38,613 nt of DNA from Perkinsus chesapeaki. Taxonomy: Eukaryota > Perkinsozoa > Perkinsida > Perkinsidae. The position numbers and the translations under genes were made by a program. This document shows positions 18,679 to 29,575 of the stretch, piece after piece. Under the pieces are notes generated by a model. It did not search any database, was not told where the DNA came from, and saw nothing but the letters and a program-made list of their open reading frames with translations. Position 1 is the stretch's first letter, and each line of letters begins with the position of its first letter. The stretch covers positions 6,609 to 45,221 of the forward strand of contig JAAPAO010000264.1 of assembly GCA_013115145.1 (NCBI GenBank). Reading direction: 5' to 3'.

Positions 18679-20461
18679 TCATGACCCAAGCTCAATTTGC
18701 TCGCTCACATTTCTCGACCCAGGCATGATGTTTTGGCAGACATGAACATACACATAATCATCATCCTTGTCCGTCCGGTATTGCTTTATCTGCAAAGCTA
18801 CTTCTACGGCGATGTGGGGAAAGTCCTTCCGTACGTCCGTGGCGTACACCAGCTTCCCAACGGTCCATGCTTCCCTAGCCTCGATTCTGTTAAGGGCTCG
18901 GGTCAGCATTCTTCGACTTGATGAGATACAAATGAAAATAGCCTCCGATGACAACACACGGCACACCTGAGTCAGAGGAGGAGGATGTATGATTGTTCGG
19001 AAACAATAAGTCAGAGGGAGTTGGTGTCTTCCTCAAAAAGTCTTGTGGTGTCAATAGGGTCTAGTTTACTCGACGGAATATGAACAATATCGACATGTGG
19101 ACATTCAGAAGTCAATAGTATACAATCCGATAATCACGGCTTCACCTCAAGAAGCATTTGTTCAGCACTCTCGTTGGTAAGCCCATCAAAGCATGCTTTA
19201 TCGACGACCAACTGCTGTGTTTGTGCGGGCACGATTGACCGCATATCGGTGACGTCTCCTTCAATATATTCACCGATAGTATCCATCGTTTGCCAATATC
19301 GTATAGCACGACCTGAGATGACTCCCCGGGAACAGTCCGTACTGCCACCGCAGCTTACCAGAAAAATCGAGGTTAGTTACGCGCTTGGCATTGGGAAATA
19401 GCTGAGCCAGCTCCTCTCCGAGTTTGGAAAGTCCACAACCGAGATGGAGAATTCTGCGAATCTCCGGATGTTCCAGCGAGGCGAGGCTACGCTGTAATGA
19501 GAAAATTGGAACAACAGTTTACCCCTATTTCACACCTCCTTTACACCCTTTACTTGGTTGGAGTCAGGTATTACTTAGATACAACACACTTTGTACGTGT
19601 GCATAATTAATTGAATATATGCGATGAATGAATTTACCAATTGCACGATAATTTGGTGATGAAAATTGTTAAACTCTATGTTGCTGATTTACTGAAACGC
19701 AGCTTGCGTGGTAAGAGCTTTGCATCAAGGATGCAATACTAACAAGAATCATAAAGTGGTTCGAGACCTCAACCCATTGGTGGTTCCCTGAAACTAACTT
19801 GAGTCGACCCATAGAGTTCTCCACAACATTTGCATGTTACCGAAAGCATCACTTCCTACAGGGTTATGCTCACCTTGATAAGATAGCCGCTCAAAGAACC
19901 ACTGCCATACCATTCATCATCGTCTTTGGTTCCTCCAAGCTCGCTGGTGTCTGGAATACCAACTGAACCGTTCAACTTGAATGTTTAACAGTAGGGGATG
20001 GTAATCGCAGTTTGTCGTGGTAAATCAACAAGCTGTAGGTGTACACTATATTGCAGTGTAGCAATAACAAATATGAAATGTACCAGACATATTCTGGCCG
20101 ACAAGTTCTGTACATCCACACAGCACGTAGAAGTAATTCAAGCCTTTGCGCATATTGGATGCCGTAAATGGCATTCCCTCACCAAACAGGAACTCCGATG
20201 CAGAAGAGCCTTTGACTGATTCAGAGTGAGAATTTCTTACTAATACATCCAAGACGTTGGAACATCGGGTTAGAAACTCACGCTGCAAGCGCTCATCGTA
20301 TCTTTTGTCCCAGTATGGCTTCTCGGTGTAGCTCCGCCACGGCTTTCTCAATGGATAACGAATATGAACAGGCTTAGTCGCGAGCGGCTCTCCCGGGACG
20401 TACTGCGTAACTAACAAGCCAATTTGACTCTTGGTGATAAGAGACAATCTGCCCACGTCTT
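18679..20461 (-). CDS. METTL13-type methyltransferase
   Basis: SAM-dependent methyltransferase of the group that includes METTL13 and EEF1A-lysine methyltransferases; the substrate is likely a protein lysine or N-terminus. Exons: about 20461-20230 (contains KPYWDKRYDERLQREF), 19975-19874 (DDDEWYGSGSLSGYLIK), 19491-19359, 19312-19146 and 18966-18679. Introns 19313-19358 (46 nt) and 18967-19145 (179 nt) keep frame. The YW..RY and EWYG blocks are the family's N-terminal signature. Motif I is ILHLGCGLSKLGEELA, the acidic end of strand 2 is TNLDFS, and VVDKACFDGL is the DK..FD block after strand 4. The join between the first two exons and the true start (possibly near 20540) are unresolved. The last exon ends QIELGS at 18679. 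Confidence 0.8.
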
Positions 20462-20706
20462 CGGGAGAGAGTGCAAGCGCGACAATATAATATGCAACAA
20501 TAGTTACTGTATGATCACCAAGAACTGATACACATGCTCGCCGCGATATCTTCTATTTTGTTGCAGCAGTCTCCAGAAGTGCACTCTAATAAAAGGAAAA
20601 GTTTTTGACGCTCAACGCTCAGGTTCCAATAGCCCGTTCACAGAAGGCACTGTCGAATCAACCGAGATATGCCGAAGAACTGATAGCGTGATCGATATTT
20701 ATTCTA

Positions 20707-21043
20707 TTAGATGGAATGGACACAACTTTCCCCAAGATCCTTCCGCAAGTTGACAAGAGATGAATTAGATGCTTTGAATGTTCCCGGACTTGTCCTCATT
20801 GGTGAACATTCATTTACCTCTGGAGTTCACGAAACGCTCCATTTCACAGTCTTCAATCTCAACATCGTGCGTGTTTTCTTGCTCGACTTTTTCAACTGTC
20901 ATGTGGAAGTGTTCACTGCTTGCGAAATGCTCTCTTTTGAACTTATCTTGGCCAATATATAGTGTAGGTGTCTCACAGTGTCTCACAAGCATTGACAATA
21001 CTCTATAATCAGTGTTCGCGCAATATGCCAACGGTTTTTTCAA
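20707..21043 (-). CDS. Hypothetical protein, last two exons
   Basis: Exon from about 21043 to 20818 (contains YCANTDYRVLSMLVRHCETP and an acidic tail HDVEIEDCEMERF), a 46-nt intron 20772-20817 with GTAAAT and CAAAG ends, then exon 20771-20707 ending SCVHSI. The join keeps frame. Upstream exons are not identified; an acceptor-like GCGTTAAG lies just above. Cys-rich, acidic, no domain recognised. Confidence 0.5.
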
Positions 21044-21299
21044 AGCGTTGTATAGAACTTAACGCGCTCATAAATCAGTAAACGCCTCATGTTTACCAAC
21101 TAAACTAGGTTCAGGTTCAACACAATACCATTAGTAATGATTCATTATTTAAAGTGATTCAAGGACGTTTTGAGTAACTTTCTTTACTCTTTCTCATTAA
21201 TAGCATCGACTATCATTAAGTTACTCATCTCTTCATTTCGTTATGTTGTTATTGACATTTTCAACACCACCCTCTAACAATCAGAAAAGCTCTTTATTT

Positions 21300-22757
21300 T
21301 CACATGCCACCGAGACGAATCAGCGCACTAGAAGGTCTGCTCGTCGGTGTTGCCTTGAGCCTAGCAAAACACGACCTGTAAACTTGAGAGTAAGATAGGC
21401 ACCAAGGCGACTGGTCACCAATGGCCTCCACTTCGTGCCACCAATACGCGGGGAGGAACCTGACGCTAATCAATAATATTGATTCAACATTTACTCGGAT
21501 TGATATTCTAATCTTATCACTAGTATGCTCTGCGAGCATTCTTATTTTTATGTCACGTTTTGACAACTTCTATTCAGTGGCCGCACAAATGTTTTGAGTG
21601 GCCAAAAATTGAGTTTGAATTTCACACTTGCCTTCTTGAACGTCGGAATAATATTTGTAAAAACTCGAATTCACCTTGTACTTGAAAAACTTGCAAGCCA
21701 TACGCTGGACTGCATCCACGTGGTCGTCAACTTCACGACTTGCTGCGGAGAAAAACCGCGAAAGTTGCATTCGCATTTTCGCATTTTTCGAATAGCGTAT
21801 TTCGCATCAGAGTTTACATATTTTTAAGACTACGGATGTCAACGAATGCTCCAAAACAAAACTCACAGCGCATCTCCAGGAGCGAGCTCAACGACAGCAT
21901 GGCCATCAGTTCGAGTCTCCGTTCGACTATAGTTCCACACAATTTCTTTTGTAACTGTCGCTCGAGTGAACGTCGGCGGCGGTGAGAAAAGCTTGGTCTC
22001 ATCACATTCATAATAAGCTTTTAATAGAGGAGCGCTACCCTCAGGAACGAGCGATTCAAACTCCGACGGCTCGAGGAGCGAGAACCTTTTTTTGCCGACA
22101 AGTTGGAAAAATAGTGTGTCGACGGCGTCATAGTGCAATCGGCTGACAGTAGAGCTCGGACCCAACCAGATGTTCGACCCTAGCAAATCGCCGAGCTGCT
22201 TGTCGAGCTCCTCGAGGTCGAGTTTATCAGCTACATAGTCGGCCAGGAATCCCCATGTCATCGAACCATTCGCCGCACCGTCGGCATAAAGGCAATCGAT
22301 GTGATCGAGGAACCGTTCCAACGGGAGCGACAGCCGCCTGCCCGAAACGGCGAGCAAGGAAAGATTCTTGAGCTCCACCTAGGAAGACGGTATGACCCAA
22401 TAACAGGGTTTCGTACTGAGTGGATTCCGTCCGGTTGATCATGCCAGTCTGACAATGGTTCTATCCACTTGTCAATTTTATTGGATTGCAACGGTGCCAC
22501 GGAGACTTCTCTATCACCTATCAAATGGTAATGTTGTTGATATGGGGGGAAGAACCCAACCAGTGTAAATCGATCAAAGAATAACAATCTACTTCCCATT
22601 GCATACTTCCTCCGAGCTCAAGGATTCTTTTTAGGTCAACTTCAGGTCCACCGAAGCCTTCGAGCACAACAGGTGTGTTCGTCTTTGCGAGATTCGCTAA
22701 CTGTAATGCCGTTATTTGCCGACCATTAACTCGTGTCACTGTCGTATCGCCCAACAT
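21300..22757 (-). CDS. JmjC/cupin-8 domain hydroxylase
   Basis: Fe(II)/2-oxoglutarate oxygenase of the JmjC (cupin 8) type, hydroxylating proteins or tRNA rather than clearly a histone demethylase. Exons: 22757-22607 (ATG at 22757, MLGDTTVTRVNG, then TPVVLEGFGG), 22517-22417, 22378-21867 and 21459-21300. Introns are 89, 38 and 407 nt. Iron ligands are visible: His and Asp in SRLHYDAVDTLFFQLVGKKR, and the distal His in FLPAYWWHEVEA. The Gly-Asp turn before it (LAPGDAL) is split by the long intron exactly where the frame rejoins. The last 45 residues are uncertain: a further 43-nt intron after VEAIG would end the protein at 21320 instead. The first intron contains TTTGATCGATTTA, the core seen in the left-end introns. 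Confidence 0.8.
21570..21776 (-). CDS. ORF inside the long JmjC intron
   Basis: A 68-codon frame on the same strand as the host gene, within the 407-nt intron 21460-21866. It contains ASREVDDHVDAVQRMACKFF and is protein-like. It cannot be spliced into the JmjC frame at its visible borders. It may be an alternative exon, an inserted fragment or chance. Confidence 0.3.
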   Translation of the reverse strand: MRMQLSRFFSAASREVDDHVDAVQRMACKFFKYKVNSSFYKYYSDVQEGKCEIQTQFLATQNICAATE

Positions 22758-22783
22758 TTCAAAAGACACGCGAATTCCGAGAT

Positions 22784-22816
22784 TATAAATCGATCACCTG
22801 GGCGAGCGCTTTTTAC
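22784..22816 (-). repeat. Introner-like element copy at a gene end
   Basis: Minus strand reads GTAAAAAGCGCTCGCCC, then GTGATCGATTTA, matching the introns at 1027-1072 and 3259-3305. It overlaps the stop codon of the ORF at 22813-23298 and lies 27 bp upstream of the JmjC start codon. No acceptor closes it within 45 nt in a usable frame. Confidence 0.65.
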
Positions 22817-23298
22817 ATTACTCTATGAACGCAAGTACGTCCTGTGATGTCCGTTTCTTTACACTTTTTTGTCAGGTCAGATACCTTTCGTTTCATTGGA
22901 ACACCTTCTACTACCCCTCTAATCGCGTTGGTGATGTCAGAATACCAAAATACCGTCGGTGACTTCCTGTCAAGTCGCACATTGGCGAAGGTAAGAAGAT
23001 ACCGATGTCGTGATCGGTTCCAGTGTCTGGTAGCTGCCCGACAGCGTGGACGTACTTGCTGATCAAAGTACAGCGAGCGACTGCTCGGCCGATTCAGTGT
23101 AAGTTCGCAGAGCTTTGGTGTGGGCACATTAATCTTTGGCAGGCCAAGCGACGATTTGGAGAGACTTTTCGACGAACAGCGTGAAGCCCTGGTTTTGTGC
23201 CTGCGAAACACACTTCTGGAGAATCGCACCGTGGCCGAGTTGAACGCCAGTCGAGCATACAGAGCTTGCGAGGTGTGCTCCCCCGTGCTCCATGACAT
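22813..23298 (-). CDS. Hypothetical basic protein
   Basis: 161-codon frame rich in Arg, Ser and Lys. It includes FANVRLDRKSPTVFWYSD, a strand-turn-strand pattern, and ends GRTCVHRVM with its stop inside an introner-like element. The plus strand is also open at 23120-23347 (a helix-prone frame). One of the two may be a shadow. If minus is right, the element at 22784-22816 could be the gene's next intron, but I found no in-frame acceptor. Confidence 0.35.
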   Translation of the reverse strand: MSWSTGEHTSQALYARLAFNSATVRFSRSVFRRHKTRASRCSSKSLSKSSLGLPKINVPTPKLCELTLNRPSSRSLYFDQQVRPRCRAATRHWNRSRHRYLLTFANVRLDRKSPTVFWYSDITNAIRGVVEGVPMKRKVSDLTKKCKETDITGRTCVHRVM

Positions 23299-23417
23299 TG
23301 TGACTTCACTGCTCAGGTGCTTGTCAATCGAACTTTTCGAGAAGTGACAGATGCAAGGAAAATCGGACCGAATATGATAACAAACCGAGCAATGAAGCGC
23401 CGCGGAGAATCCTAGGT

Positions 23418-23666
23418 ATGTCCTTGCATTATCTGCTGATGTATATTCTCATCTGTCAGGCCCATGCTCATCCGTTATCGGTTTCATATCTTCTTTCACT
23501 TCTGCATCGATGCCCAAGTGACACCATATTCGTCAAGTTTACGTTCTCGTCTTTTGCTTTCGACTGGGATTCTTCATCGTCATCAGCTCGGTACTGCTCA
23601 GAGCGTCCACCTCCACCACCAAGCGCCGTGAAGTCTCTCGAATTTCACGGTGTAAAGGTCGCATAA
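23418..23666 (+). CDS. Small secreted protein
   Basis: ATG-to-stop frame of 82 residues with a signal peptide, MSLHYLLMYILICQAHA, then a Ser-rich stretch and five prolines. No domain known. It overlaps the tail of a convergent minus-strand ORF (23598-23921), so both may not be real. Confidence 0.35.
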   Translation: MSLHYLLMYILICQAHAHPLSVSYLLSLLHRCPSDTIFVKFTFSSFAFDWDSSSSSARYCSERPPPPPSAVKSLEFHGVKVA

Positions 23667-23921
23667 GTTTGCATTCGTCGTTCTCTTCAATATTGTTGTT
23701 GTGATCAAATCGAGGATTCTTTCGGGCTCTTGGCCTTCAATCTTTCCTAACATTGGGGAACCTTTCACAGTCGTTATCGGGCTCAACAAGTGTCGTTTAC
23801 CATCGTCAGCATTTTTTGAGTTGCTTTTCGATATCAGCGACATGCCCGTGTGATGGTATATTTGTTGTACATTCGTGATGACGATGATTATTATTATATG
23901 CAGTTTAAGTGTTAACTGCAT
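23598..23921 (-). CDS. Hypothetical protein with N-terminal hydrophobic segment
   Basis: 107-codon ATG-to-stop frame. It starts MQLTLKLHIIIIIVITNVQQ, a signal anchor or signal peptide, followed by a charged body (KIEGQEPERILDLITTTIL). Overlaps the plus-strand secreted ORF by 69 bp. No domain recognised. Confidence 0.35.
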   Translation of the reverse strand: MQLTLKLHIIIIIVITNVQQIYHHTGMSLISKSNSKNADDGKRHLLSPITTVKGSPMLGKIEGQEPERILDLITTTILKRTTNANLCDLYTVKFERLHGAWWWRWTL

Positions 23922-24631
23922 GATAAGGTGTCATCGGAATCGTTCTGAGTTTCGATGATCTCTACGGTGCCATTTGCACTTTGGGGTTTAATCTGAGTAT
24001 ATTAGTTAGGAATTGGCCTTCATTGCCCATCTTGGATAGATGCCAGGGTTTATACATTCCACTAAGTATTGTGTTATATAACGGCAAAGATGAATACGAA
24101 ATGAACGAAAGATGAAACCAACAGCTCGCCGCCCTTGTAGGGAATACATAACGCAATTTTAGGAGTGCTTGAAGGAGGCGCTTGTTGGTCCCACACATGC
24201 ACGGAACTCTTTACGAGCTGGTGATGGGTACACATCGAGCAATAAGAATAATACACAACTTAATGGATAACACTTCACCATCTTAACTAGAATAACGAGG
24301 AAACTCTCGGACGCGAACTGGAAGTGTTAAGGATATTTAATGGGAAGTCAGAAGGATGAGAAAACGAAATATAAGTTAAGACTGCGCGAGTGAGTTCCCT
24401 GGGAGTAGGATCTTTCGAGGTAAACCATACAGTGGCAATAACCGTGTAGATATTAACCCGTCTCGGTGTGAGTTGGACAAAGAATGGATAGTCTAAGCCA
24501 TTTTCGGCGTTGGACTATAAGCGGAACATATCAACGTCGATGACGTAAAAGAATCTTGGCCTTTAGCCTTTCTATCAAGTTAAGCAACTTCAAACACAAC
24601 ACAACATTCTGCGCAATGCTATGGATGACAC
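23922..24631. other. Mostly intergenic
   Basis: A minus-strand frame at 23962-24198 contains MGNEGQFLTNILRLNPKVQ and could be an exon. Otherwise nothing recognised. The 3' end of the filamin-like gene may extend into 24560-24631 through a GTAGTT donor. Confidence 0.35.
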
Positions 24632-27600
24632 TCACACAACTACAAGAAGCGGTATGCTATCCCCTGAAGCTGCCGCAATGTTATAGGGGTAAAACATATA
24701 TGATAGAGAGAGAGGCTCCCAATCTGGTGAGCATTCAGTGTTGGTGAAGTTCTTACACCAATGCAGTTGAAGCTGGTCATCTTTAGCACCATCGTGTAAC
24801 CAGTACTTGATAATAATGTCGATGATGTAGCCAGAGTAGGCGGATATATCCGGCCAAGATGGCGCGGAGTGATGTGGGGAGGTGGTGAGGAAAGCGTTGA
24901 GCATGTCGATAGTTATGGTAGCCTCGTACACTCCCGCCAAAGAATCGATCAGTGTGAAAAACCCCGTCGAGCTTGAGGGAAAATCGGTGATGCTGCGCGG
25001 TTCCAGTAGACTGGCCCCGAGCGGACCCACTTCAACTCGGACGCCGGTCTCATTAGCATTGGCGAGGATAGCCCTGATGCCCACCTCTGTCTTTGGGCCC
25101 AATGGCAGCTCGAGGGATCCTATCATTCTGACACTTCTAGCTATCGTAGCAGGGGTTTCATCCTCTAAAGCAGCATTGAGACGCAGAGTGAGGAACTCCT
25201 CGGTATTGGTGTAGGCAATAACCGTATAGGGTATAGGAGGGAAGGCTTTGTGTCGAACAAGTGACCAACGGTGGACTAGGGAAGTGAAATCGGAGTTTCG
25301 GAAATACCTGACAATCCGATGGTGAAAGCTAATAGCCTAGCATTGCTTCCTACTGTACAAGAACGCCCCCACGTTGTCGAAGCCATACTGCAAGGGAATA
25401 GGTTCCAGTACGAGTCAACCGTGGAGTGAACAAGAACTCACCACTGGCGTGGACGCCAGTTGTCGAAAGCCCGGTCGAGCTGGCCAAGCTCGAGGAGGAT
25501 CTGAAATGACGGTAGCTCTTCAATTCCGGCATAGGCGGAGCAATCCCACCTGACTGAGGTATTGCCGGTACTGTTGAGGCCTACTATAAGATACTCCGCT
25601 TCAATCATCGCTTTCATATGTAGTCTTGCACCATATACGGTTCTTATTTCCCTTCCAACAAGGATTTCTCGATTAATAGGATTACCAAAGGAATCCTTCA
25701 CGATGCATGTCCAGTTATACTGGGTGCCTGCCGCCCAGGTTGGGGCGATCCCGCCAGAGGTGGAAGAGCATGCAGTGGAAGTTCTGTCGGCCGCTGATGG
25801 CAAAATCGGCAAAGGGGCAATGCCGGTAGCATCAACAGGATCGCCGTTGATACCGATCTCTAGCTGGGCGCTCACTGAGGCGGTTGTGCAACCGATACGA
25901 ATAAGATATTGAGAGTGGTTGGATACGATCTTGTCATTCGAAATCGAACAAGATGGGCCCTCTTGAAGCTGCAAGTAGGCTTCTATGCTCTCAACCTCAT
26001 CGACGTCTTCATGGTGATTCCCGTATGCGTCAAATATGTCGATGAGTACAAAGTTGTTGAATTTCCCAGCGACCACAACCGGCTGCAGCGCTTCTGTTGG
26101 CCAGTAGGCTCGGCACCTGCTAGCAGCCATGAAAGCACACACAGCTTGCCAGGTGTCACTTTGCTGGACTAATAGTTCCCGGAATCAACGGCAGCGGGAA
26201 CGGGCCATGTCGCGTGATGGTAGAGTAACCGGCAAGTGTGTTACCATCAACCTTACAAAGGTAGGTAAGGAAGTCGCAGAGGTGATCGTACATTCAAGGT
26301 AGGATACGTATGGTGCATCGAAGAGATCTCTTCGCCCATCACTGTAACACTGATTACTGTCGATAGGCTAGCCCTCCCCAGCGGTGTTACGGAGCATCGT
26401 ACCTATACGCCTCGCATCAAACCACAAGGCATACTGTATGCTACTCTTGGGAGAAATTGATAAATGCATGTCCCAGTCAAGGGCTCTGCTACTCCTACAG
26501 AAGGATCGAAGATTCTCACAGCCACAACTGTGCCGAGTATGTCTGAGCTTGGATGGGCTGTGCCCAGCAGTTGAGATATCGCCAGACTCGCGTCGAGGTC
26601 GTTATGGTATGCATCTCGCAGCAACTGCAAATGATTCGTACTCATCGGCAGAAAACGGGTCTTACGATCTCAAACGCGATAGTTTCACCGACCCGGCTGG
26701 CCCTCGTAGGAAGTGAAAGAATGAGGGAACTTCCAGTTGGCTGTGGTGGAATATACGCATTCGTGTTGTTTTGTATCTCGACCAGGACTGACTTCACCAT
26801 AAACAGCTGTGGAGTTGTCTGAAGTAAGCGATGGATTCCAGTTTTGGCAAGTTGATGAGAGGTAGAATGCTACTAGTGGGACTTGACTACAAGCTACTGT
26901 GACCGCTACTACAGTAGCATCTTTAATTTCCAGGGCTTAGTGTTACAAAATGCAGAGTACATTGGCAGAGGCCTTAAGACGTTCTCCAAAGACCATTCTG
27001 CACACAGGCTGCCGACGATAGTATCGATTAGATACTCCTTATTAACTGCCCTTTAGCTTTCCGATACACCTACAGCTGCGCCATCTCTATCTAAACACTA
27101 ACTGTTACAGTAGTAAGCCGCAGTCTATATCTGCGAAACCGATGACTAGCGGTTCCGACTCATGCCGCTCACACTGGATCCAGCAGGCACCCAATAGATC
27201 CTCGCATCTACGTTACACCGATCGAGTATCCGTGTTCGACTAGAGTATCAGTCAAGTTCCTGAGGAGCTCCTGATCTGCACTTTGCGGTGATGCGAACCA
27301 AGGAGGGCTGTGTATCATGGGCAACTTGTGGCGCTGGTGTGGATTTTCTGATGAACTGTAGACTACATTCATGAGGTATATCCCTGCTCTGTAGGGCACG
27401 AAGCTCACCTGACCAGACATATGTAAATTGTTCTGTCGAACCATAAAGTACCTCATAAACTTGATGCAAAACATAACGGTTTCCTTGCCAGTCAACAGAA
27501 GACTCTTCCACTGGGGAGTCTCCGGTGGGCACCACAGTCGCGCGAAAGTGCGTACCGTACTCTTCGTCAAGCTCGGTTGAATCTTCCATACTGAAGGCCG

Positions 27601-27839
27601 TGTCATCGTCGTTCTCGACGTCCCTTGCATTAATCAGAGGATCGAGGCCCGTAGTGTTGTAAGAACCCTGTAGCCTTTCATGCGTCGCCAACAGATGTCC
27701 GTGTTACCTTCACGCGCATCAGCTCGAACGAAACCGCTACAGTGGGACTGATCGTCGTCGATTCGTGGCCTATGTGTGGAGAGGAGTCCACCCGCATGAG
27801 GGACAGGTAGAAGGTATATTCAGTAGCGACACGAAGAGC
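24632..27839 (-). CDS. Filamin-repeat and PA14-like surface protein, multi-exon
   Basis: Large gene, probably secreted or cell-surface, of tandem Ig-like filamin repeats. Placed exons: 27839-27708, 27667-27452, 27408-27208, 26142-25438 region, 25540-25360 region, about 25290-24632. Introns 27668-27707 (40 nt), 27409-27451 (43) and a 43-nt one after 27215 keep frame; a 40-nt intron also joins GPFPLPLIPGTISPA to CRAYWPTEALQPVVVAGKF. Filamin signatures: VSFVPYRAGIYLMNVVYS, then FNNFVLIDIFDAYGN, then YNWTCIVKDSFGNPI and GEFLFTPRLTRTGTYSLAVW. Near the end, YFRNSDFTSLVHRWSLVRH and later YWLHDGAKDDQLQLHWC resemble a PA14 carbohydrate-binding domain. The start is outside what I can place; 26300-27100 hides more exons. 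Some joins are not resolved. Confidence 0.65.
26893..26918. repeat. 8-bp perfect hairpin
   Basis: GCTACTGT (26893-26900) and ACAGTAGC (26911-26918) with a 10-nt loop. It lies in the filamin gene's unresolved part. Confidence 0.6.
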
Positions 27840-28692
27840 CTATGGAAATTACGGTTCAGCAGGTCGAATTAATCCGTCATCGGTGACGTTATTAGCGTTG
27901 ATACCAAGTCAGTGTGTCATTAGTTTCAAACATTTGCTCTCTTCGTGCACGTATTTGCGTCACTCTCCGACTCCGCTTTAGTAGCCTTATCATTGTGCAC
28001 TAATTATCATTTACGATGACTGCAACTATTTATGACAGATATGGCCCATGGATCAACACAGGATTGATGCCATGGCGAGTTCCTACACTACTGAGCGCAC
28101 TACGTAGTTCTGACCGTTTGAGCCATTCGATTCGAATGACTTAGCCGATGCTCCCTCGATGATTACTAAGTGGATTTGCTTGAGAGAATGGTGGAGTTTC
28201 AGACTTTCATAATAACATATATACTATCGAGTTTTTCATTATACCTTGGCACTCTTCGAACCTCAGAGAACGATGGATAAATCGCTGATCTCGAACTCGA
28301 GTGATATTACTGGAGGAAGATAGGTATCATTGTGTGCGTGAATTATATAATAGTAAGGCTCTTTATGGTACGCCTGGTTTACCTCGTCTACAATACAGGT
28401 ATCTGGAAAATGGTTTCTAGCTTCAATCTCTGCGTGTTTTACCTCGGAGATCTGATGACGTTATATAGCGCAAGGTTAAGAGGACGATGAGCTGGCATGT
28501 GTAACGCAAATTCATGAGAGAACTGTATCGGTGAACTACGTTCTTAAAATAATTCGAGCAACACTGGACGCCGCCAACCTTTACAGCTTATCGGTATTAC
28601 AGTAACGATTGGCAAATATAAACGAAAATAAGAGCAACACACAACTTCAGAGATAAAAGAATCCACCGGATGGCTGTTGTTCGAGCTCGCTG
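27840..28692. other. Intergenic, no gene seen
   Basis: AT-rich between the filamin-like gene (minus) and the next plus-strand gene, so it should hold two divergent promoters. A minus-strand frame at 28597-28782 ends in a hydrophobic helix but has no other support. Confidence 0.35.
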
Positions 28693-29566
28693 TTGGCGAC
28701 ACCTTATCAGTGTTCTGTCATCACTAACGCACTGCCAAACGAAAAACGCCAAAGTCCTCAGAAAACTCGTATTATTCATCATGTGTTGTCATCGCCGGCC
28801 AAAGCTACACGAGCAATCAAAAGGGAATCTTCATCTGTAGCAAATGGGGGCTCGAATGAGGTCGATGCACTCTCGATCTTATCCGTCACTTGGGAGATGC
28901 GTTCCTGAAGAGGGTGCTGCACACCATTGACGCATTACAACACCCCCTTGTCGGAAAGTAGTAGGAAAGACCATATTACTCCGATAAGGCGCATTTTTCC
29001 TTTATTTCGCGTCAGTCTCGAGACATAAGTCATTCCTACTCCGACCCCCTCCACGCATGTGAAGAATCTATCGATTTATCACGAGTGCCAGCGACTTACA
29101 ATCTGAGAATCGAGGACCCTGTTCTCCCTGTTATACGCGACAGTCTCGCAAAGATTCTTAGCTTTTGTATGGTTATTCGTTGATAAAACACTCAAAGTTG
29201 TTACTACCGAAGTTCCGAAACTCCCTTTACTTTCACCCTGGGCCTCACGTGTGGCATTATCTATCATCCTTATTATATACAAGCTTACACTACACCGTTT
29301 GCGAAGGGTGCGACGAGAGGCAGTCGAGTAACTTACTGACTTCTCTTGTCTGTATTGCTCCAAAGCATTCCTCGCCTCAGCCAGGGAATTCTGTAACCCA
29401 GTCGAATGCCACTCGGCATAGTCCCACGGTGGGCCTGAGAACTTGTGATACAGACAATGAGAGCAGCAGGTAAAATGCGAAAATTATCAAGTATAAACTA
29501 ATATGTTTGCAGGATATGGTTACAAGACAGCCCACGAATGTCTCGGCCTCAAACTCGTCACTGTTA
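28693..29566 (+). CDS. Hypothetical single-pass membrane protein
   Basis: Exons placed: one or two around 28700-28960 (DLIRHLGDAFLKRVLHTI among them), 29016-29166 (SRDISHSYSDPLHACEES, SRVPATYNLRIEDPVLPVI), 29213-29322, 29366-29469 and 29513-29566. Introns 29167-29212 (46 nt), 29323-29365 (43) and 29470-29512 (43) all keep frame. The middle exon carries a likely membrane segment, LLSPWASRVALSIILIIYKL, followed by a basic stretch. The tail is Ser/Thr/Asn-rich. The intron at 29323 has an unusual GTCGAG donor; without it the protein would stop at 29331. Start and first exons unresolved; no known family. Confidence 0.5.
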
Positions 29567-29575
29567 AGGACTATT

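Noticed and set aside
19142-19401. Frames on both strands over the methyltransferase
   Set aside because: Shadows or frame-shifted readings of spliced exons 19312-19146 and 19491-19359.
22844-23347. Plus-strand frames 22844-23062 and 23120-23347
   Set aside because: The second is helix-prone and might be real, but no start context, splice partner or motif was found; left out in favour of the minus-strand frame, itself weak.
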